Assembly: GCF_001641335.1 (NCBI RefSeq) | Contig: NZ_LVEM01000002.1 | Coordinates: 1,219,663-1,283,662 of the forward strand | Reading direction: 5' to 3' | Length of the DNA stretch: 64,000 nt | Source: Bradyrhizobium stylosanthis | GTDB lineage: Bacteria > Pseudomonadota > Alphaproteobacteria > Rhizobiales > Xanthobacteraceae | In this document: positions 59,600 to 64,000 of the stretch, in pieces | Layout of the letters: every line of letters starts with the position of its first letter | Position numbering within the stretch: the first letter of the stretch is position 1 | Program-made: the position numbers and the translations under genes | Notes under the pieces: generated by a model | Database searches by the model: none | What the model was told of the DNA's origin: nothing | Seen by the model: only the letters and a program-made list of their open reading frames with translations

Positions 59600-60232
59600 A
59601 TGCTGGGCATTCACGAAATCTGGCTTTTCATCCTCTCCGGCGTGCTGCTCAACATCACGCCAGGCCCTGATAGCGTCTATGTGATCGGCCGCAGCATGCA
59701 GATGGGCTGGCGCGGCGGCGCCGCCGCCGCTTTCGGCATCAGTTGTGGCTGTTTTTTCCATGTCGCGGGCGCGGCGATCGGTCTTTCGGCACTGCTGATG
59801 GCCTCGTCAACCGCCTTTTCGATCGTGAAGCTGGTCGGGGCGGCCTATCTGGTCGTCACCGGCCTCCAGATGCTGTGGTCGCGGCCCGTGCTGGCGGCGG
59901 TCCGGGACGAGGCCGAGCGCAGCTCGCTGCGGCGGGTGTTCCTGCAGGGTGTGTTCACCAACGCGCTCAATCCCAAGGTCGCGCTGTTCTTCCTGGCCTT
60001 CCTGCCGCAATTCGTCGCAGCCGATGCGCCGCACAAGCCGCTCGCCTTCCTGACGCTCGGCCTGATCTTCATCTTCACGGGCACGCTGTGGTGCCTGGTG
60101 CTCGCCGCCTTCGCGGCCAAGGCCGCCAACCGGCTGCGGCAGTCCGAGGGCGCCTTCGCCTGGATCAACCGCGCGCTCGGCGGCCTCTTCATCTATCTCG
60201 GCATCCGCGTCGCCATGCTGGAGACGCGGTAG
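59600..60232 (+). CDS. LysE/RhtB amino-acid exporter
   Basis: A 210-aa, 6-TM exporter. Family marks are VLLNITPGPDSVYVIGRSMQMGWRGG and GVFTNALNPKVALFFLAFLPQFV (NxxNPK). GAGAGGG precedes the ATG. The substrate (threonine, homoserine lactone or basic amino acids) cannot be told. Followed by the GFA gene 62 bp downstream. Confidence 0.9.
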   Translation: MLGIHEIWLFILSGVLLNITPGPDSVYVIGRSMQMGWRGGAAAAFGISCGCFFHVAGAAIGLSALLMASSTAFSIVKLVGAAYLVVTGLQMLWSRPVLAAVRDEAERSSLRRVFLQGVFTNALNPKVALFFLAFLPQFVAADAPHKPLAFLTLGLIFIFTGTLWCLVLAAFAAKAANRLRQSEGAFAWINRALGGLFIYLGIRVAMLETR

Positions 60233-60294
60233 CTCGTTCGAACGAATGAGTGGCGCGCAATCGGCCCGACAGAGGCCGCGCGGGGGAGGTTTCG

Positions 60295-60705
60295 ATGATT
60301 CGTGGAAGCTGTCTGTGCGGCGCCGTGCGCTTCGAGGTCGACCGGGTGCGCGCACTGACGCACTGCCATTGCGCCAATTGTCGCAAGCTGACCGGTGCCG
60401 CGTTCGCCACCTACGCCCATGTCGATGCCGACAAGTTTCGCTTTGTCGCGGGCGAGGACATGACGGTGGCCTATGAATCCGCGCCGGGAAGCTTCCGCCA
60501 TCGCTGCAAGATTTGCGGCTGCCTGACGCCCGGCAAGGCGAGCTACCTGCCGACCGTCAGCATTCCCGCCGGCCTGCTCGACGACGATCCGGAAGTGAGG
60601 CCGCGCCTTCACGTCTTCACCTCGTCGCGCGCGCCGTGGTGGACGATCCAGGACGAACTGCCCCAGCACGAGAAGTGGGTGCCGGGCTTCGAGCCGAAAT
60701 CGTAA
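60295..60705 (+). CDS. GFA-family (CENP-V/GFA) zinc protein
   Basis: A 136-aa protein. The Zn ligands C6-x-C8 (SCLCG), C24-x-C26-x2-C29 (CHCANC) and C71-x2-C74 (CKICGC) are all present. The family includes Gfa, once proposed to catalyse formaldehyde-glutathione adduct formation; others have unknown roles. GGAGG lies before ATG. The C-terminus is VPGFEPK. Downstream of LysE on the same strand. Confidence 0.88.
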   Translation: MIRGSCLCGAVRFEVDRVRALTHCHCANCRKLTGAAFATYAHVDADKFRFVAGEDMTVAYESAPGSFRHRCKICGCLTPGKASYLPTVSIPAGLLDDDPEVRPRLHVFTSSRAPWWTIQDELPQHEKWVPGFEPKS

Positions 60706-60708
60706 GCG

Positions 60709-61461
60709 TCAGGCGAACTCCTTCGCCAGCGCGCTGCCGGCGAGATAGAGCCCGAGCAAAATCATCGCGATCAGGAACCAGCGGCGGAACGCTTCGGCCG
60801 GCATCCGCGCCCGCACGGACTGGCCGATGAACATGCCGGCAAAGGCCATCGCCATCCCGACTGCGCCCGGCACGGCATTGGCCGGCGTCAGCAATCCGCC
60901 GGCGGTGAGGTTGAAGGCGAGCGCCACCGTTGCGGTGGTGAAGAACACGCCAAGCGCCTGCACCAGCTCGTCCTTCTCCATGCCGATCGCCTGCATGAAC
61001 GGCATCGAGGGGATCACCTGCACGCCGGTCGAGGCCGAGATCGCGCCGGTGATCACGCCGACGACGCCGCCGACCCATTTCTCGTTTTTCGGCGCGACGC
61101 GAAACTGCAGCTTGTTCAGCCCGATCACGGCGTAGATGACCAGCAGCACGCCGAGCACGATCGTGCCGTAGCGCGCATGCGGGCCGGTCAGCGCGCCGGC
61201 ATTGAGCCAGCAGCCGATCACGGTGCCGATCATCAGCGGCCACAGCCGCCGCAATATGTCCCGCAGATAGGGGCCGGCAAACGTCTGCCAGATATTGGTG
61301 ACGATGGCGGGCACGATCACGATGGCGATGGCGCGGCTCGGGGCCATGCTCACGGCGAGCAGTCCCATGGAGACGGTCGGCAGGCCGAGCCCGATCACGC
61401 CCTTGACGAATCCGGCGAGCAGGAAGACCGCAGCGATGACGATGAGGAGAGGGTCGAACAT
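60709..61461 (-). CDS. TSUP (TauE/SafE) family sulfite/anion exporter
   Basis: A 250-aa, 7-8 TM protein. Start MFDPLLIV. Repeated halves with FLLAGFVKGVIGLGLPTVSMGLL and GVVGVITGAISASTGVQVIPSM (the two ISAxxG-like segments). Convergent with the GFA gene (stop spacing 3 bp) and divergent from a LysR gene, a standard arrangement where LysR controls it. Exports sulfite, sulfoacetate or similar anions in known members. Confidence 0.88.
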   Translation of the reverse strand: MFDPLLIVIAAVFLLAGFVKGVIGLGLPTVSMGLLAVSMAPSRAIAIVIVPAIVTNIWQTFAGPYLRDILRRLWPLMIGTVIGCWLNAGALTGPHARYGTIVLGVLLVIYAVIGLNKLQFRVAPKNEKWVGGVVGVITGAISASTGVQVIPSMPFMQAIGMEKDELVQALGVFFTTATVALAFNLTAGGLLTPANAVPGAVGMAMAFAGMFIGQSVRARMPAEAFRRWFLIAMILLGLYLAGSALAKEFA

Positions 61462-61514
61462 GCCGGCACATTGACCCAAGGCGCACTCCGGCACAATCTG
61501 GAGGTTATGGAGCC

Positions 61515-61537
61515 AGCCTTCGTTCGCGACGAAGGCT
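61515..61537. promoter_or_regulatory. Perfect inverted repeat between TSUP and LysR genes
   Basis: AGCCTTCGT and ACGAAGGCT form a 9-bp perfect dyad with TCGCG in the middle. Flanking 12-bp direct repeats of GGCACAATCYGG lie at 61490-61501 and 61540-61551. The pair may be LysR binding sites. Confidence 0.6.
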
Positions 61538-61610
61538 CAGGCACAATCCGGAAAATGCGCGACCTTCCGCAGAGGTCCTGCCCGAACAATGAGGTTTGGA
61601 GAAACCTGCC

Positions 61611-62501
61611 ATGCGCTTCGATCTCGTCGATCTCCAACTCTTCATCGCGGTCGCCGACCAGCGCAGCATCACCCGCGGCGCGGAGCGGTCGAACCTGGCG
61701 CTGGCCTCTGCCAGTGCACGCATCAAGGGCCTCGAGGATGCGCTCGGCGTCGCCCTGCTCAAGCGCGGGCGCCGCGGCGTCGAGCTGACCGCGGCCGGCG
61801 AGAGCCTGCTCGATCACGCCCGGCTCGTCATCCACCAGGTCGACGCCATGCGCGGTGACCTCGCCGGCTTTGCCAGCGGCGTGCGCGCGAGCGTGCATTT
61901 TCTCGTCAACACCTCGGGGCTTTCGGAGCATCTGCCGAAGGCGCTGGCCGGCTTCCTGCGCGAACATCGCGACGTTGCCATCGACATCGAGGAGCGCGAG
62001 AGCACCGACATCGCGGCCGCGATCACCGCCGGCGCCGCCGATCTCGGCTTCGCCGCCGAGCATGCGCTGCCCGATCATATCGAGCGCTTCGTCTTCAGCG
62101 AGGATCACCTGACGCTGGTGACGTCGAAGCGCGGCCCGTTCGCGGGCCGCCGCCAGATCGATTTTCAGGAGGCGGGCGCCTGCGACTTCGTCGGGCTCAC
62201 CAGTGCCACCGCGCTTCAGATGCACATTTCGAAGCACGCCGCCCGGCTCGGCATGCGCCCGCACTACCGGGCGCGCCTGCGCGACTTCGACGCGATCTGC
62301 CAGATGGTCGCCGCCGATGTCGGCATCGCCCTGGTGCCGATATCCGCCGCCCGCCGCTGCGCCAGGCTGATGCCGCTCGCCATGGTCCGCCTGCGCGATG
62401 CCTGGGCCAACCGCAAGCTCGTGATCTGCGCCCGCAGCTTCAAGACGCTGCCGCGGCCGGCCAAGATGCTGGTGGAGCATCTGAGGGCAGAGGCGGTGTG
62501 A
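61611..62501 (+). CDS. LysR-family transcriptional regulator
   Basis: A 296-aa regulator. GGAG 9 nt before ATG; a TTG 15 nt upstream would be weaker. N-terminal HTH: LVDLQLFIAVADQRSITRGA then SNLALASASARIKGLEDALG. The effector domain follows from residue 90 with ADLGFAAEHALPDHIERFVFSED. Divergent from the TSUP exporter, so it probably senses its substrate (a sulfonate or related anion). Confidence 0.9.
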   Translation: MRFDLVDLQLFIAVADQRSITRGAERSNLALASASARIKGLEDALGVALLKRGRRGVELTAAGESLLDHARLVIHQVDAMRGDLAGFASGVRASVHFLVNTSGLSEHLPKALAGFLREHRDVAIDIEERESTDIAAAITAGAADLGFAAEHALPDHIERFVFSEDHLTLVTSKRGPFAGRRQIDFQEAGACDFVGLTSATALQMHISKHAARLGMRPHYRARLRDFDAICQMVAADVGIALVPISAARRCARLMPLAMVRLRDAWANRKLVICARSFKTLPRPAKMLVEHLRAEAV

Positions 62502-62515
62502 GAAGCCACAAACTC

Positions 62516-62544
62516 GTCATGGCAGGGACAAGCCCGGCCATGAC
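62516..62544. repeat. Abbreviated GTCATGGC palindromic repeat
   Basis: GTCATGGCAGGG and CCGGCCATGAC arms spaced by only a few bases. This is a short version of 25078-25203 and 54493-54576, located between convergent LysR and Bug genes. Confidence 0.55.
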
Positions 62545-62564
62545 GGCACGGAAACGGACCGCGC

Positions 62565-63542
62565 CTACTTTGCCGTCTCGACCCCGGCGTCCTTGATCAC
62601 CTTGGCCCACTTCTTGGTCTCGTCGGCGATGAAGGCGCGAAAATGCTCCGGCTCGTCGCCGACCAGCGTCGCGCCCTGCTGGGCGAGCTTCTCCTTCACG
62701 CCAGGATCCGCCATCGCCTTGGTCGCCAGCGTATGCAGCGCGGTGACGATCTCTTTCGGCGTGCCCTTGGGCGCGACCATGCCGTACCAGTTCTCGACGC
62801 GCAGATCGGGAAAGCCGGCCTCCGCAAGCGTCGGCACCTCGGGCGCGGTCGGCGCGCGCTCGGCCGAACCCATCGCGATCGGCTTCAAGGCGCCCGCCTT
62901 GACCTGCGGCAGCAGCACCGGGAGATCGAGGAACGTCATCTGCACCTGCTGGCCCAGCAGATCGTTCACCGCGGGCGCGGCGCCGCGATAGGGCACGTGG
63001 ACGATGTCGATCTTGGCCGTCAGCTTGAACAATTCGCCGGCGAGATGCGGCAGGCTGCCGGGGCCGGAGGAGGCGAAGTTGAGCTTGCCCGGCTGCGATT
63101 TGGCGAGCGCGATCAGCTCGGCGACGTCCTTGACGGGCACGTTGGTGGCGACCACCAGCATTTCCGGCACGGTCGCAACCAGCGTCACCGGCGCGAGGTC
63201 GGTCTGGGTGTCGTAGGCGACGCGTTCCATGCTCGGGCTGATCGCGAGCGCGCCGGCCGAGGAGATCGCGATGGTGTAGCCGTCGGGCGGAGCCTTGGAG
63301 ACCGCGTCGGTGCCGAGCACGCCGCCCTGGCCGCCGCGATTGTCGATCAGCACCGGCTGGCCCGACAGCTCCGACATGCGCTGGCCGATCACGCGCGCGA
63401 TGATGTCATTGGGCCCGCCGGCCGGGAACGGCACGATCAGCTTGATCGGCTTTGCCGGAAAATTCTGCGCCGACGCCAATGACGGCAGCAGCAACAGCAA
63501 TCCCAACAACAATCCAGCCGGCAGCCTGCGTGAGATGGTCAT
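62565..63542 (-). CDS. Bug (TctC-like) periplasmic solute-binding protein
   Basis: A 325-aa receptor with signal peptide (LPAGLLLGLLLLLPSLASAQ). Family marks: KLIVPFPAGGPNDIIARVIG, VLIDNRGGQGGVLGTDAV, PPDGYTIAISSAG, and VHVPYRGAAPAVNDLLG. No linked TctAB genes. It is the second Bug gene in this window; its ligand is unknown. It lies 22 bp upstream of the HisN-like gene on the same strand and is probably co-transcribed downstream of it. Confidence 0.92.
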   Translation of the reverse strand: MTISRRLPAGLLLGLLLLLPSLASAQNFPAKPIKLIVPFPAGGPNDIIARVIGQRMSELSGQPVLIDNRGGQGGVLGTDAVSKAPPDGYTIAISSAGALAISPSMERVAYDTQTDLAPVTLVATVPEMLVVATNVPVKDVAELIALAKSQPGKLNFASSGPGSLPHLAGELFKLTAKIDIVHVPYRGAAPAVNDLLGQQVQMTFLDLPVLLPQVKAGALKPIAMGSAERAPTAPEVPTLAEAGFPDLRVENWYGMVAPKGTPKEIVTALHTLATKAMADPGVKEKLAQQGATLVGDEPEHFRAFIADETKKWAKVIKDAGVETAK

Positions 63543-63564
63543 GCAAGCCTCCCGCTCGCGTTTG

Positions 63565-64000
63565 TTATTGGTTGAGCAGCTTCAGTGCTTCTTCGTGGAC
63601 CCTGGCGTCGCCGGCCGCGACGATGCGGCCGCCGCCCTGGGCCGGCTTGCCTTCCCAGGTGGTGACGACGCCGCCGGCGCCGGTCACGATCGGAATCAGC
63701 GCCGCGATATCGTAGGGCTTCAGCTCGGTCTCGACCACGAGGTCGACATGGCCGGCCGCCAGCATGCAATAGGAGTAGCAGTCGCCGCCATAGCGCGACA
63801 GCCGGGCGCCCTTCTCGATCCGGCCGAAAATGGCGCGGTCGCGCTCGTTCATCAGCAGCGGGGAGGTGGTGTAGGTCGTCGCCTCCGACAGCGAGGCGCA
63901 GCGGCGGACCTGGAGGCGGCGCTCGCCGGAGGGGCCCTTGTAGGTGGCCGAGCCGTTGTCGCCGGAAAAGCGCTCGCCGATGAAGGGCTGGTGCATCATG
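63565..64000 (-). CDS. hisN: Inositol-monophosphatase family, histidinol-phosphatase type (partial)
   Basis: The C-terminal 144 residues of a Mg2+-dependent phosphatase; the N-terminus runs past the window edge. Key parts: GPSGERRLQVRRCASLSEA, GGDCYSYCMLAAGHVDLVVETELKPYDIAALIPIV (the Asp in KPYDIAA is a metal ligand of the family), and GGVVTTWEGKPAQGGG. The hisN-type identity comes from the VETELKPYDIAALIPIV pattern; a plain inositol phosphatase is the alternative. Confidence 0.85.
   Translation of the reverse strand, partial: MMHQPFIGERFSGDNGSATYKGPSGERRLQVRRCASLSEATTYTTSPLLMNERDRAIFGRIEKGARLSRYGGDCYSYCMLAAGHVDLVVETELKPYDIAALIPIVTGAGGVVTTWEGKPAQGGGRIVAAGDARVHEEALKLLNQ

Overview
The window is high-GC alphaproteobacterial chromosome, most likely Bradyrhizobium or a close Nitrobacteraceae relative. 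The evidence is a class A Hsp20 gene behind a ROSE-type RNA thermometer, homospermidine synthase next to a fold-III ornithine decarboxylase with a long speF-type leader, paired DUF3551 secreted proteins, Bug-type solute receptors without transporter subunits, a cyclase-TPR protein, and many intergenic palindromic repeats. I see no rRNA, convincing tRNA, CRISPR array, insertion sequence or phage. The window reads as core chromosome with small gene blocks.

Layout: 1-7.5 kb holds the 3' part of htpG, an orphan RND pump, small secreted proteins and a Bug receptor. 7.7-12.1 kb holds an acyl-CoA synthetase followed by an overlapping ACP / acyl-adenylating ligase / FabG-type reductase cassette. 12.1-17.6 kb holds small unknown proteins, a DUF3095 protein, DUF2147, a MATE pump, a GNAT and sodB with its terminator. 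17.7-24.6 kb holds a split permease pair, then a Zur-box-led zinc operon (His-rich membrane protein, ABC transporter, CobW-type GTPase, WD40 protein), then MgtC. 25.2-29.7 kb is a polyamine block on the minus strand (ODC, GNAT, RidA, homospermidine synthase) with a 0.6-kb structured leader. 30.1-34.0 kb is dcp-DUF1007-NicO. 34-43.7 kb holds a thioesterase, a MAPEG protein, hemH, a substrate-binding protein, a lipoprotein, an SPFH/NfeD pair, an HxlR regulator divergent from a CMD-family gene through twin palindromes, kdsD and an outer-membrane barrel. 43.9-50.3 kb is gltD-gltB. 50.7-57.4 kb holds a Pro/Ala-rich exported protein, two alpha/beta hydrolases, hspA with its RNA thermometer and terminator, and a large membrane-anchored di-heme cytochrome. 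57.5-64 kb holds a cyclase-TPR protein, LysE, GFA, a TSUP exporter divergent from a LysR regulator, a second Bug receptor and the 3' part of a HisN-type phosphatase.

Functional links: the zinc operon couples high-affinity uptake to a metallochaperone GTPase and an uncharacterised WD40 protein. The ODC and Hss enzymes make homospermidine from ornithine via putrescine. gltBD supplies glutamate. The most interesting items for follow-up are the Zur operon, the ACP-ligase-reductase cassette, the ODC leader, the ROSE thermometer, and the cytochrome whose cytosolic N-terminus carries a PCP motif reminiscent of heme-thiolate peroxygenases.
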